A stretch of 64,000 nt of DNA. Origin: Persicaria tinctoria. Lineage: Eukaryota > Streptophyta > Magnoliopsida > Caryophyllales > Polygonaceae. The position numbers and the translations under genes were made by a program. Positions 34,227-46,130 of the stretch are shown piece after piece (the stretch's first letter is position 1; each line of letters begins with the position of its first letter). The stretch lies in contig JBANSL010000010.1 in NCBI GenBank assembly GCA_037127255.1, forward strand, positions 34,431,794 to 34,495,793, in the 5' to 3' direction. The notes under the pieces are model-generated. The model had not been told where the DNA came from. It saw nothing but the letters and a program-made list of their open reading frames with translations, and did no database searches.

Positions 34227-34705
34227 TATAGGGTATGTGGGCTTACATGACCGAGTCTCCTGTGCCAGAGCTTTGGATCGTCCGTCAAAGCCTTTAGGCA
34301 GGTTAAGCTTCCTTGTGCCACTTGCTCAGCATTCACGACATAGATGTTGTTATAACGATAGGCAATTAGAAATATTTCACATGTATCTTCTCTGCGCACT
34401 AAACATCTTTTCTTGTTAAATCCAACATCATTACCATTATCACATAGTTGAGAAACACTAAGCAAATTATACTTCAAACCATCAACAAGATAAACATTTT
34501 TAATACAGTGGTTAGGATTACTCCCAACACTACCGATACCAATGATGTCACACTTTCCTTTGTCACCAAGAGTGATTGTTCCAGTGGATTGCTTCTTTAG
34601 TTCATGGAAGAGAGACCTCTTCCCACTCATATGTCTAGAGCATCCACTATCAATAATCCATTTTGGCTCTTTCACCTTGGTAATCTCCTGCAAAACAAAA
34701 ATCAT
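34226..34705 (-). pseudogene. Copia protease and GAG-pre-integrase segment
   Basis: WIIDSGCSRHMSG is the aspartic protease site; LWHRRLGHVSPHTL is the GAG-pre-integrase histidine motif at the start of integrase. A partial Stowaway-like fragment (CTCCATCCGTCTCAAAATAC near 34,892, with a 24-bp tandem duplication after it) separates this block from gag, and the frame is broken there. Confidence 0.8.
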
Positions 34706-35184
34706 CCTTTGTGGCTAGACCAGTGAGCAAATTTAGATCCTTTATCGGGATAAACCATATAAAAAAAAGTTTACAACAAATGTATCTTATAATTATCTCA
34801 TAAAATTATTTTTAAAAAATCTTATGTAAAGTATAATACATAAATATATATTTTAAATTACTCGGTAATAATAATATCATTAAAAAATTACACTCCATCC
34901 GTCTCAAAATACATGTCTTTTTAGGAAGGAGCACGAAAATTAAGGAGTATGTTAAGTGTAATAATTAGGAGTATGTTAAGTGTAATAATTACATGTCCCT
35001 TTCTTGTACAGTTGTGACATATAGGAGAGGTTCTGCTTCCTTTTGCCTTCACAAAAGTGGTAATGTGTTGCTTCTTTAAAAACCTTGGGTTGTAGCAAAT
35101 ACCACTTTTGTTTAGAGAACTTTGTTGCTCACCCAACATCCTATCAAGAGTTCCCTTGGACTTTGTAAAACTTATGAGGGTTGT

Positions 35185-36608
35185 CTATTGGTCTTGAATC
35201 TTCTTATTCAGGGAGATCTTCTCGCTCTTTAAGTCATGATGTTCACTTCTTATAGACGAGAGATCTTGCTTGAGTTCAGATTTCTCTGAGTCAAGAGTCT
35301 TGACTTTAATGTCAAGACCTGAATAGGAGGTTTCAAGACTTTTGACCCTCATTGACAGTTCCTCAATAGTTCTTTCCTGGTCCATGGTTTTCTTAATAAG
35401 AGTATTGGTTTGGGAAATAAGTTTCTCTTCATTGACAATCATATTAGAAAGGAATTCCGATAGTACCTCTTTTGGACTTGCCATAAGCTCTCTTACAGTT
35501 ACCTCAAGTTGCTCATCATGGGATTCATCTTCTGAGGCCATGAGACAAATGTTGGCCTTCTCATCATCGGAGTCTGAGTCTCCTGAGTCAGAATCACTCC
35601 AAGCTGCCACCATGGCTTTCTTTTTCCATCTATCACCTTTCTTGAACTGACTCTTCTTCTTTTGAGGGCAATCTTTCACTAGATGGTCTGTTTCACCACA
35701 TTCAAAACAAGACAAATGTTTAGTCTTCTTGTCATATTTGTTGTATTGAGAATTACCTCGAAATTTAGAATACTCTGACTCATCTTTGTTGTTTAATTGC
35801 TTCTTCATCTTGAGGATTTGAGAAAGACCCCTTGTAATGAGATCAAAGGGATCATCCTCATCATCATCCTCATCTTCAGAATCAGACACATCTTTGGCCT
35901 CATCCTTCTTAGACTTGAGTGCCAAGTTCTTAGTGCTTGTTGAGATTTCTCCATCGTCTTTATGGAGAATCATCTCATGTGTTATCAACTTCCAAAGCAA
36001 GTCATCAAGGGGTAGAGTGGTGAGATTTTGGGCTTCTTCTATGGCTGTCACTTTAGGGCCCCATTTGTCTTTTGGGAGGCACCTCAATATCTTCCTTACT
36101 TTCTCAATATTATCAAATGTCTTGCCAAGCGAGTCAAGGTTGTTCGTGATTTCCGTGAATCATGTGAACATGGCCTTAATAGACTAATCAGGCTTCATTT
36201 TGAAAAGTTCATACTTTCGAAGAAAGATACTGATCTTGGTGTCCTTCACTTGACTGGTTCCTTCGTAGGTGACAAACAGTTTGTCCTAAATCTCTTTAGC
36301 CGACCTACAAGATGAAATATGGTTAAACTCATCAGTACTAAGACCACAATATAGTTCTTGGAAACGAGTTCAAGATCCGCTTGGATGTATTCGGCCTCGG
36401 TCTTCGCGACTTTGCTTCCATTTGGTCCGTCTTTCACGGGAATCTTTGGACCATTCTCTATAATGTTCCAAAGTTCCAGATCTTGATCTAATATGAACAT
36501 TTTCATCAAGGACCTCCAATGGACGAAGTTGTTTCCCACAAAGAGCGGTGGTCTACTGGCAGACCTCCCTTGTGAAAATCCTCTGCTTGCTTCACCAGAC
36601 ATGATCAA
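35185..36608 (-). pseudogene. Copia gag with zinc knuckle and coiled coil
   Basis: Starts MIMSGEASRGFSQGR, then RPPLFVGNNFVHWRSLMKMF, the UBN2-type gag entry. A stop/frame break near 36,186-36,250 separates it from the second part, which has LPLDDLLWKLITHEM, the knuckle CFECGETDHLVKDC, an acidic DSDSGDSDSDDE stretch and a C-terminal coiled coil (VKSLETSYSGLDIKVKTLDS). Zinc knuckle plus long coiled coil is usual for SIRE-type Gag. Confidence 0.8.
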
Positions 36609-36645
36609 AACTCACAAGATTGTTAGATAAAAAAGCAGTGAGTAA

Positions 36646-36658
36646 GGCTCTGATGCCA
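36646..36658 (-). promoter_or_regulatory. Primer-binding site of the SIRE-like Copia element
   Basis: TGGCATCAGAGCC, one mismatch from the tRNA-iMet complement, two bases from the end of LTR2. Confidence 0.8.
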
Positions 36659-36660
36659 AT

Positions 36661-37731
36661 TGAAGGTTCGATAATGTATAACAAAGTAGAATAAAGATAC
36701 TATAGAAGGGGGGTTGAATAGAGTATGCCAACTTTTCGCTGTCAATCTCAAGACTTTTAAAACGCTTGCAAAACCTTTTGAGAGTAAGCTCAATTCTTTC
36801 CTTTGGGAAACCTGAATCACAATAGAGTTATACAATTCGAAACAAGTGCGGAAATATAGTAAAGCAATAAGTAAAGAACACAACGAATTGTTAACGAGGT
36901 TCGGCTCCTTAAAGGCTTAGTCCCCGCCTAGGGTTCTTCCACAACCCTAGGATTCAACCGGCTTTATTGATTCACAAGACTTAGGATCCTAATATCTCAC
37001 CGAGAAGCCTCTCTCCTATACAATTTCAATCTAGTCAACTCACATTCCATTGGAGTCCTAGACCAGTCTAGAAGAGCCCTACCTCTCTAAGCTATCTAGT
37101 ACAATCCTCTTACACTTCGTGAATCAATCGCCTAGTGCTCACTTCCTGAGTTATAAACTCTCGAGTATAACACTCTCTCAGAATATATCCTATAAGCTCA
37201 CTGTGTAACTCTCAAATGTTTTGAAACAAAAGATACGACTCTTAACACTTAGCAGAGAGTACACGAAGAAGACAGATTGACTTGAGGGCTTGTGTGCGAT
37301 GTAGTTGAATGATGTTTGTGTTCAACAATTGTATATGTCCTCTCTTCTTCATCTCCTTTTTATACTAGATTAAATCGGGGCCTACTTTGAACGAAGGATC
37401 TTTGCCCAACGGCTAAATCAGATCATGGATTAGATGCAATCTTCACAATCTTCTATTCTGGGAAACTCGTCAGTGCATGATCTTCGATTTAATTCTTCAC
37501 GTATTTCAGCTCAAGGAAGGAGATCTTCTCGAAATCTATATTGTATGGTTAGTGCATAATATATATAATAATATCCGGAAACCATACTTAGATAATATAA
37601 GATAATAAAATACATACAATATAAGTTTTGAATTTCATCAACACAGCATTAGCTTTAGGACCTTTGACACAAGCTATGTGTCACAGCCTTTGAAACCATT
37701 TCCGATTTGCATCAAGGGAGTGGAGTTATCA
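36661..37731 (-). repeat. Copia LTR2 (5' LTR)
   Basis: 1,071 bp, aligned end to end with LTR1. The promoter box TATAAAAA is at 37,364-37,357. Confidence 0.85.
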
Positions 37732-38076
37732 ATCTCCCCCTTGATGAAAGACAAAACCTGTGCATCCCTGTAACTTAGTCAAGCAAATATATCATATAAA
37801 AAATCGGACTAAGTACCTGCAGGGGTTAGACAAATGTTGGATCATATAAGTTCAAAACCAATGATAAAAGCATCCAACAAAATAAGGCAAAGTAAGGTCT
37901 TCCAAGACCCTATAGTTCAAAGCCGTTGAAAGTCTAACCATCTCCCCCTTTTTGTCTTTCAACAAAGGGAGGAGTATGAAAATAGTCACCAAAACAATTT
38001 CAAAATTTAACCAAGAGCCGTTCAAATCTTAACGATTAAGGCAAGAGATGTTTATCCGATTTAAAATTTAACAAAG

Positions 38077-38649
38077 GGAGGAGTATAACACTCTCTCAGA
38101 ATATATCCTATAAGCTCACTGTGTAACTCTCAAATGTTTTGAAACAAAAGATACGACTCTTAACACTTAGCAGAGAGTACACGAAGAAGACAGATTGACT
38201 TGAGGGCTTGTGTGCGATGTAGCTCAATGATGTTTGTGTTCAACACTTGTATCTGTCCTCTCTTCTTCATCTCCTTTTTATACTAGATCAAATCGGCACC
38301 TACTTTGAACGAAGGATCTTTGCCCAACGGCTAAATCACATCATGGCTTAGATGCAATCTTCACAATCTTCTATTCTGGGAAACTCGTCAGTGCATGATC
38401 TTCGATTTAATTCTTCACGTATTTCAGCTCAAGGAAGGAGATCTTCTCGAAATCTATACTGTATGGTTAGTGCATAATATATATAATAATATCCCGAAAC
38501 CATACTTAGATAATATAAGATAATAAAATACATACAATACATGTTTTGAATTTCATCAACACAGCATTAGCTTCAAGACTTTTGACACAAGCTATGTGTC
38601 AAAGCCTTTGAAACCATTTTCGATTTTCATCAAGGGAGTGGAGTTATCA
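38077..38649 (-). repeat. Truncated Copia LTR3
   Basis: Repeats the U3 half of LTR1/LTR2 and breaks off at GGAGGAGTATAAC, next to the internal-end copy 37,732-38,067. Both the break and the internal copy contain AACAAAGGGAGGAGTAT, so the deletion probably used this short homology. Confidence 0.75.
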
Positions 38650-39582
38650 ATTATGATCAAGTTTTGTTCACTTATAGTGAGTTAAATCACCGTCTCATGA
38701 TTTGTAAAGGAAGATATTCAGCTCTAAAGCCTTGGTGCAAAATTTGAGAGCTACCTGATGTTCGGAACTCCAAAAATGACCTAGCTCTAATTTTGAGCTT
38801 GATTAGGGTTTTAGCTTCATTGAAGCTTTAGTTTAGTCATTTTAGCTGCATGGTAGCTACACATAGCTTCATATAAATGTCATGCACAATTTATATTTTA
38901 TGAGTGACCTAGTTCCACCATGCTAGCTCTGTCATGCTAACTTGTCCTTAATTGGGCTGGTTCTTATTGGGCCTTTATTGGGCCAGCGGTTGGGGGTAGT
39001 TATTGGGGGGTAACCTCCCAACCACCATAACTACCAATAACCACCAATAACTACCAATAACTGCCCATAACCACCCAAAAACTACCACCCCATTTTGCCT
39101 ATAAAAGGCATTTGCCATCCACTTGGAAAGACATGAGTTTTTCCGATATCTCTCTCAATCGGAATAACAAACACTTAAAACACAAACAAGGTATGTATAT
39201 ATGCAATAATGAAATGGGATGCCACCCTTTTATTGTATAGGAAACGTTTTATCCCACAACGTTATTGTAGTGAAACCCTTTGGCATATAGGGGCAATAAA
39301 CGTTGAAGGAAAACTTGATTTATTTGAGTGACTCGTTTGCCATTATCCAAGCCATTTTATATATCTTTTCTAAATGGCTTAAACACTTAGTTTTGTCCCC
39401 TAAAAGAATTCGGCGGAGATTGCCTTTTTGGCCTACTCCCTCGGGATTACCTTTCGAGGTCTGCCCATGAGATTACCCTTTTTGGGTCTACTCAAATTGT
39501 CTTGATTATTCGCAAGGATCTAAAAGAACCGAATTTATCTTCAACGCATTAAAACAACATTACCTATAAACCTAACAACTGT

Positions 39583-41437
39583 TTCTTGAGGTTTTGTATT
39601 GCATCATCAAAGACATAATTTTTTATTCTCCTATTTATAATTGGGATCCCTAAGTATTTTTCAAGGGTCTTGGAGATGGGGATACCCATATGCTTAGCCA
39701 AGTCGTCCACTAGAGTTTGACTAACATTTTTAGAGCACTGAATTGAGCTTTTGTTATAGTTTATTGGTAGCCCAGATAAGTTTGAGAAGTTGTTAATCAT
39801 ATTTTGGATCGTGTCAAGGCTAGTGTGAGTTGCTTTAGCAAAAATAAGCAAAAATAATGATGTCATCTGCAAAGGTCAAGAAGGGGATAGGAGTTTCATT
39901 TCTTGTGAGTTTGATCTTGATTAAGGCATCTTCAAGAAGTGCCTCTTTGTGGAGTTCCCTTGCTAGACCTCCCATATAACACTATAACAAATATATAAGG
40001 AGCCATCAGATCTCCTTGTCTTATACCTTTATTTAGTTTAAATTGCTTACCATGAGTATTATTGACAAGAACCGACATGGATGTTGTTGTTATGCATTTC
40101 ATAACCCATTTTGGGTGAAAACCAAATTGAGTCAAAACTGCTTCAATATAGTTCCAGTTAATTTTGTCATATGCTTTCTCCATGTCTAATTTGAGGGCCA
40201 TCTACTCATTTCTATCTTTTTGTTTATTGAAACTGTGAAAGATTTCGTGTGCTATTAGAGTATTATCCTGAATTAATCTTCCTTCGACAAAGGCACCTTG
40301 ATACGGATTGATAAGCTTTGGTTGAATTGGCTTCAAACAGTTTGCCAGAATTTTAGCAATGATTTTGTAAATAGTATTTCAGAGGTTTATAGGTCTATAT
40401 TGATTTATATTAGAAGGGTTTTATGTCTTTGGGATTAAGGCTATAAATGTGTGATTTATTTTAGTAAGTAATTGGCTAGAGTGGAAGAAGGATATTACAA
40501 CTTTACAATTAACATGACTTCCCAACTATGTGCCAGTAGGTTTTGTAGAACTCGGGTGGGTAACCATCTGGCCCTGAAGACTTATCTTCCGCCATCTCAA
40601 AGACTGTATTCTTAATTTCAGTTGTCATAGGTAACCTAATTAAATTCATGTTTTCAACTGTGGTTATTTGAGGTTTGATATTACAGACTTCACTAGGTGC
40701 GACGGATCTCTGTTGATTCCCAATGAATCTCTCGGCCATTTCTTTTGTAATTTGGTCATGGATGCTCTCTATATCAGTGAGCGTGTGTCCTTTGTCTGTG
40801 ACAAAGTAGGTGGTTGCTCTTTTGAAGTTTCTAATTTTCGCCACTGATTGGAAGTATTTAGTTTTCCTATCTGCTGACTGAATGTGTTTAATTAAGCCCT
40901 TTGTTTCCAAAGTTTGTAGTTAAATTCTAGAAAAACGTCTAAACCTTTTGTGTTCTAGTCTGGCCAGTCATTCTTCCTCTTTAGGATTTATGTTCCCACA
41001 CGGTAGCTTCCGTTGGAGATCAGCTATTTGATTTTCAAATTGTGTTAGTTGTTTTATAGCATTATTACCCCGAGATTTACACCAATTTTTGGTGTTTCTT
41101 TTTAACTGCTTTTGCTTCTGTAAAAGCTTAAAACCAAATGATCCTACAAGTTTATTATTCCAAACTTGTTTGACCATTGTTTCATAAGCTCTATTGGTGG
41201 TCAAAGCCATTTCAAACCTAAAGGGAGCAACCTTCTTATTCTAGTGGTTGTCGATTTCTAGGGTAATATGGCAATGATCAGAATAGGAAAAGGAATGTTG
41301 TTTAGTTCTGATGTTAGTGAACCATTCTGTGATGTTCTGGTGAGCTAATGACCTATCTAAACGTTCATAAGTATTATTGCTACTAATTCTGCTTTTTCTC
41401 CGAGTGAAAGGTGAACCACTAAAGGGTCGAGTTTCCA
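39583..41437 (-). pseudogene. L1-type LINE, 5' part (end of endonuclease, reverse transcriptase)
   Basis: Minus-strand order: the AP-endonuclease end (NNTYERLDRSLAHQN, FSYSDHCHITLEI), a connector, then RT with KSSGPDGYPPEFYKTYW, MALKLDMEKAYDKINWNYI, NKGIRQGDLMAPYIFVI, a DDMM-type box now degraded near 39,860, and LSGLPINYNKSSIQCSKN. The 5' end is cut by an AT-rich MITE relative at 41,438. Stops and shifts occur throughout. It joins 29,131-27,379 to make one 5'-truncated element of about 3.6 kb. Confidence 0.8.
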
Positions 41438-41438
41438 C

Positions 41439-41664
41439 ACACTTGTATTTACGTATTTGTAAACTTGTATTGCAAAAAATCATGTTTTAAAAAATAATAA
41501 AATTATTTTTCTAATATAATTAATCTTTTAATTTTTAAAAATTTTTAAATGCAATTTTTCGTAGTAAAATTTTATAAACGCATAAATATAAGTATATGGA
41601 ATATAAATATATAAATTTTTTTAAGTAAAATTATAACCAAAATTAATTTTTTGGTGCACCGTGA
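41439..41664 (+). mobile_element. AT-rich MITE family, truncated copy 1
   Basis: Shares the core (ACTTGTATTGCAAAAAATCA, then ATATAAGTATATGGA) with 41,702-42,002 and ends with the same GGTGCACCGTG terminus. The left end is missing and abuts the LINE. Confidence 0.6.
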
Positions 41665-41671
41665 GATACAC

Positions 41672-42805
41672 CTAAAGATCTCCTACAATCTTCGGTGCAC
41701 CCCACGGTGTACTTCAAAATTATTTTGGTTATAATTTTACTTTGAAGTTTTTTTTTAAATATATATTTACATTCCACATACTTGTATTTACATGTTTATA
41801 AACTTGTATTGAAAAAATCATGTTTTAAAAAATAATAAAATTTATTTTCTAATATAGTTGATCTTTTAATTTTATAAATTTTTTAAATGCAATTTTTATA
41901 GTAAAATTTTATAACATGTAAATATAAGTATATGGAACATGAATATATAATTTTTTTTAAAAAATAAAATTATAATCAAAATAATTTTGTGGTGCACCGT
42001 GGAAAGGATCCGGATCCTCTCCTAATGAGAGATCTCCTTATATCTTCCAAATAAATATGGAGGGTCCAGATCTTTTCCTCATTAATTAAAATTTTTAAAG
42101 AAAATTAAATCCCAATTTCATCAAATTCAACCTTTTTACTTGTTCCAACTCCGACACTCGGCTAAACACCGCCACCACTACAATCCCAACCTCTCGTCAA
42201 CTCCATCAATGGCTGGATCCCTTGAGGGCTGGTGGCAACCACCATCGTACCACCACAACCCCAACCTCCTCACCGCCTATTTGACGGCGGGAACCCCGAA
42301 AATGCATTGAGGCCTGGCGAGAGCGAAGATCGGAAGATAGAGTCAACCACGGGTTCAAACTCACCACGCACACCACCGGGGTCCCCTTGCCGAGTCCATC
42401 GGGGGAATCAAGAATCGATGGCCGAGCCCCCTACCACCACCTTGACGGGAAAGAACACAGTGAGGGGATTTGTGAGAATCAGCGACTTTGATTTTATTGT
42501 ATATTGAAGGCAAGGAGGAAGATGCTTATTTAATTAATCGATCGGAAAGCAGTTGTTTGTGAGAATCGATCAACACCTATAGTCTTTTCGATCAAAAACA
42601 ACACCTATAGTTTTACTGATCTATCAAAATCGCCGAAATTGATAGGATTCATAGGAAGTGGGAAGGCGGAGGGATGATGTTGAATTAATTAATTGTTAAT
42701 TAATTAATAATATATTTAATCACAACCCTACATTAAATCTAACGGCAGTTGTTAATTTATTAGGAAGATATGAGGAGATCTCTCATACACCAAAGTTTGT
42801 AGGAG
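41672..42805. mobile_element. Element with 40-50-bp inverted ends, split by a MITE
   Basis: ATGAGAGATCTCCTTATATC (42,025) pairs with the inverted right end ATGAGAGATCTCCTCATATC (about 42,790). The outer part GATCTCCTACAAACTTTGGTG on the right (inverted) resembles GATCTCCTACAATCTTCGGTG at 41,677, left of the MITE at 41,702, which suggests that the MITE split the left arm. The interior (42,100-42,600) is more GC-rich with a 91-codon frame, possibly captured host DNA. The target duplication was not resolved. Confidence 0.4.
41702..42002. mobile_element. AT-rich MITE family, complete copy with CCACGGTG ends
   Basis: The left CCACGGTGTACTTCAAAATT and inverted right CCACGGTGCACCACAAAATT arms match over about 38 bp. 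The AT-rich core is nearly palindromic. No clear target duplication was seen. Confidence 0.7.
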
Positions 42806-43827
42806 ATCCTGCCTCTTTCGTCTTTACCAATTGGGCAAGATCCCTATAGTTGACCAAAAGAGGGGTTGGGCAGTACAAAATTGAAAATTGCAAGTACATC
42901 CATCACAAAGCCCATTTAAAAATTACGGAGTACAAATAATGAACCTTTTCTTGGTGTGTTTTTGGTAGTACAAGAAGACCTCCAAAACTGCAAGTACCTT
43001 GTACTATATATAGTCTATAATCTCTGTGCATTTATATAGCAATTTCAGCCCAATCACAATGCAGTTAGACATGATAACCCAATTTCAGCCCCTAAATTTA
43101 GAAGTGGAAAAAAGGGTGGGGAAGTCCGCCAGGAGCAACCCGAGGCCATATGAATGCGGCCACCACAAACACCCGGCCAACATATATAGTACTCGATCTC
43201 GAGTCCTGTTGGAATAGGGATTAATAGCGGCTGCTCTTCGTATGTCCCCAGGTTGCCCCTGCCGGCCTTCCTTCACCAAAACATGATCCAAATGACCTGT
43301 GAGGAATCTTGGCAAAGATGTACATCCACTTATTCATAAGAAGAGGATCGATCAAACGGTAAAGCCGTAAAGGTTATATGTCTCAAAATAATATATCATC
43401 TTTTATATGTAAAAAAATGCTGTTACAATCATGCCCTGTGTATTTTAATTTTTAAGTGTATTGATTTTTTTTCCAATAAATTGGTAAATAAGAATTTGAT
43501 CTCATAAATCAGCTGTGTTAAGATTCAAGTTTAATTCGACAATTCGAATTCATTACTTGCTGACTTGCTGTGATAGTTTCTTTCGGAGACCGAATCTATG
43601 ACACTAGTGTCATTTGACACTAGTGTGGTGGAGTGACATGTCATCATATTATTTAATTTGATGTTAAAAAAATTTGAAGGTAAAAAATTAAGTTGAATTT
43701 ATATCGGTTTCGCTATATACACCTCAAATTCTGCACGTCAATTCCGATCTGCAGGGTTAAAAAGAGTTAATTAATTTTTTTAAAGCGTTAATTAGTGCAG
43801 GGTTGCAGGGTTAAAAACAGTTGAAAT
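42806..43827. other. Unassigned DNA between MITE copies
   Basis: No convincing gene. It includes ACTCGATCTCGAGT near 43,192 (the word that is abundant in the Gypsy array), a GACACTAGTGT direct repeat at 43,600-43,623, and TTAATTAATTTTTTTAAAGC at about 43,773, which recurs at about 44,184 beyond the next MITE. Confidence 0.4.
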
Positions 43828-44159
43828 CCCCTGTAACACTTTCGTGTTACACTCGTTATTTCGGGTATAAATTTATATTAAAAAAATTATATTTATACCC
43901 TATATACTTATATTAACATGTTTGTAAACTTTTTATTTTGAAAATATATCTTTTAGAAAAATAAAAAAATTATTTTCTAAGATAATCAATTTTTTAATTA
44001 TCCGTAATTTTTAATAATCATTTTTCATAATAAAATTTTATAAACATGTTAATATAAGTGTATAGAATATAAATATAGTTTTTTTAATTATTTTTAATAT
44101 AAATTTATATATATAATAATTAAGTGTAACACCGAGTGTAACACCCGGTGTTACAGGGG
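43828..44159. mobile_element. AT-rich MITE family, copy with CCCCTGTAACAC ends
   Basis: The inverted ends CCCCTGTAACACTTTCGTGT and CCCCTGTAACACCGGGTGTT lead into TTACACTCG on both sides (27-bp inverted repeats). The core (ACATGTTTGTAAAC ... TTTTATAAACATG, ATATAAGTGTATAGAA) is homologous to the 41.4-42.0 kb copies although the ends are unrelated. No clear target duplication was seen. Confidence 0.7.
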
Positions 44160-44266
44160 ATCCTCACTGGGTTAAAAGGGGGTTAATTAATTTTTTTAAA
44201 GCGTTAATTAGTCAGAAGACTTGCACGTCAAAACGGACGTGCATTATTGATGTTGGATTTGCGGTG

Positions 44267-44276
44267 TATATAAAAA
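44267..44276 (+). promoter_or_regulatory. TATA box of the FRS-type locus
   Basis: TATATAAAAA lies 440 bp before the first ATG of the FAR1-like frame, with a plausible spliced leader between (GTAAGTAC donor at 44,403). Confidence 0.5.
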
Positions 44277-44720
44277 CACCCGTTAGTGGAGGCTAAGCTC
44301 AAATTGAACTACGAGCAGTCGTGCGGTAGGTGTTCACCGATCAGATCGGAAAATCGCCTGAAAGAAGTGACGCAAGGGCTACGGTCTTACGGGTAATCGT
44401 TGGTAAGTACTAAGAAATTGCACAACGCACTTGTAAATTCGAAGGTTATTGAAATGTTTGAGTTCTTAGTGTTCTATGAAAAAGTTGGCATTCTACTTAT
44501 TTTTGAACTTTTTTTTTTTTTTGTAAATTTGAGTAGAATATAAGTTATGATGTGCTTTAGCTTTTCTAGCTTTATAGTCCCGATCGACTCAAGCACAGTG
44601 ATGGTGGGAGTATCCTTCAATAATATTAAGTCCTTTTTAATAATGTTGTTTGTGTATGCAATTAGATCGCTAACTATATTGTGCTATGATTCTCTTATAG
44701 GTTAATTGTCAACATATATG

Positions 44721-46130
44721 AGTCATTTAAGAAACTTTGATCGAAACCTAGGGTATGACGCTGATGAAGGTAATGGATATCACAATATACTAATCAAGTT
44801 TGTAAAGTTTTATTCAAAATTAAGTTATATTAAAATTCTTATATAAATGCAGGTAATGAAGAATACTATGTCATTGATTTGGATGGCGATGGTTTGCCAA
44901 GTTCCAATGAAATCGAGCAACATATTCGAGAACATGATCAAATTGATGGAGTAGATGGATTATTCGAGGATGTTGAACAAGTTGAGAATGAGCATAGTCA
45001 GCCGCATGTTGGAATGACGTTTGCATATGCAGATGATGTGTTGAATTAGTATGAAGAATATGGAAAGGACAAAGGATTCCAGGTAAGGATACGAACTTCT
45101 GTAAAAATCAAAGGTGATGAAGATAAGTATAAGAGCTTTAGGTTGCTTTGTTCGAAAGTAGGGAAATTTGAAACAAAGACAAAGAATCCAGGAAAAGGTC
45201 CTACATCGTGTGTTACGGGATGTCATGTGAACACATCCCTTCATAGTGATGGGTTATGCAAGATGACCAAAGTTACACTAGAGCATAACCATGATTGTGT
45301 CCTGAAAAATTCCAAATTCCTTCCAAACTACAGATTCATCAGTGAAAGCAATAGGAAAAGGATTTTAGAGAATGACAGAACCTACGTTCCGATAATTAAA
45401 AACTACACATCCTTTGTCGTTCAACATGGTAGTCACGACAAAGTTCCTTTTGAAGAGACGGATTGTCGCAATCTGATTGGCAAAGCAAGAAGAAATCATA
45501 TGGAGGAAGGCGATTGCATTGAAAAAATATTTTGATGAGATGAGCTCTAGTAACTCCAACTTCTTCTACACGTATGACATAGATGAAGATGAGAGATTAC
45601 GAAATGTTTTTTGGGCGGATGGAAGGAGTAGAGCAGTGTATATGGAATTTGGAGATGTCATATCATTTGATACCACTTACTTATCAAATCGATATAAGAT
45701 GTTGTTTGCTCCTTTCATTGGAGTTAATAATCATGGTCAATCGGTGTTGTTTGGTTGTGCTTTAATTGCTGGAGATGATACTGAGAAATTCGTATGGTTG
45801 TTTCGTGCTTGGCTCAAGTGTATGTCAGGAAAGGCTCCACAAGGAACAAGTGTATGTCAGGAAAGGCTCCACAAGTAATCCTAAAAGATCAATGCAAATC
45901 TATAAGTATGTTATATTTAAATACTTATTTATCTAAATTCTTTTCATGTTTCATGTTGAAGATGGGAATTAACCTACAACGATTTTAATAATTAACATCC
46001 ATATTTTTTTTATTACCAGGGAATGCAGTAGCACAAGTGTTCCCTAACACTCCACATAGGGGGTGTATATGGCATATAATGCAAAATGCAAGGAAAAAAA
46101 TTATCTACCATCCGCAGCTGAACATAAAAA
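44721..46130 (+). pseudogene. FAR1/FHY3-related (FRS) protein, broken
   Basis: FRS proteins derive from Mutator-like transposases and act as nuclear transcription regulators. The exons begin with MSHLRNFDRNLGYDAD (44,721). An acidic segment follows, then the FAR1 zinc-binding domain (GMTFAYADDVLN, YEEYGKDKGFQVRI, C and H ligands ending LEHNHDC). Next come FRS-specific NLIGKARR and the MULE transposase-derived domain with LRNVFWADGRSRAVYMEFGD, VISFDTTYLSNRYKMLFAPF and GVNNHGQSVLFGCALI. A TAG at 45,047, a frameshift near 45,510 and a 32-bp tandem duplication at 45,816-45,876 disable it. After an intron, PNTPHRGCIWHIMQNARKK is the last recognisable piece; the SWIM finger is missing. It could instead be an old Jittery-type MULE transposase. 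Confidence 0.8.

Larger units (their letters stand above)
30385..38649 (-). mobile_element. SIRE/Maximus-like Copia element with an extra truncated LTR
   Basis: Order on the minus strand: truncated LTR3 (38,649-38,077), a copy of the 3' internal end (38,067-37,732), LTR2 (37,731-36,661), internal region (36,660-31,456) and LTR1 (31,455-30,385). LTR1 and LTR2 are both 1,071 bp and run TGATAACTCC...ACCTTCA (LTR1 ends ACGTTCA). The outer flanks GTTAT (30380-30384) and ATTAT (38650-38654) are a 5-bp duplication with one mismatch. The whole composite therefore behaves as one insertion that was later rearranged. Confidence 0.8.
29137..39577 (+). mobile_element. Solo LTR inserted in the LINE, itself split by two later insertions
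   Basis: TGTTGGTGATTTG (29,137) and ACCTAACA (39,577) give TG...CA ends with short inverted similarity. The flanks are GTTGT (29132-29136) and ACTGT (39578-39582); removing the insert restores the LINE frame (LKKQLSKW), which fixes the borders. Its own sequence is 29,137-29,400, 30,371-30,384 and 38,655-39,577, about 1.2 kb. A promoter TATAAAAGG lies at 39,100-39,108. No primer site, polypurine tract or coding region follows, so it is a solo LTR. ACTACCAATAACC-type short repeats occupy 39,017-39,090. Confidence 0.65.

Noticed and set aside
34892..34996. Stowaway-like end CTCCATCCGTCTCAAAATAC considered as a complete MITE
   Set aside because: The matching inverted right end and TA duplication were not found; only a fragment with a small tandem duplication is present.
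42232..42507. 91-codon Pro/Thr-rich plus-strand frame
   Set aside because: No conserved domain or promoter; it lies inside a transposon-like inverted repeat and may be captured host DNA.
43085..43315. 76-codon minus-strand frame considered as a secreted peptide precursor
   Set aside because: No signal peptide and no recognisable peptide-hormone motif at its end.
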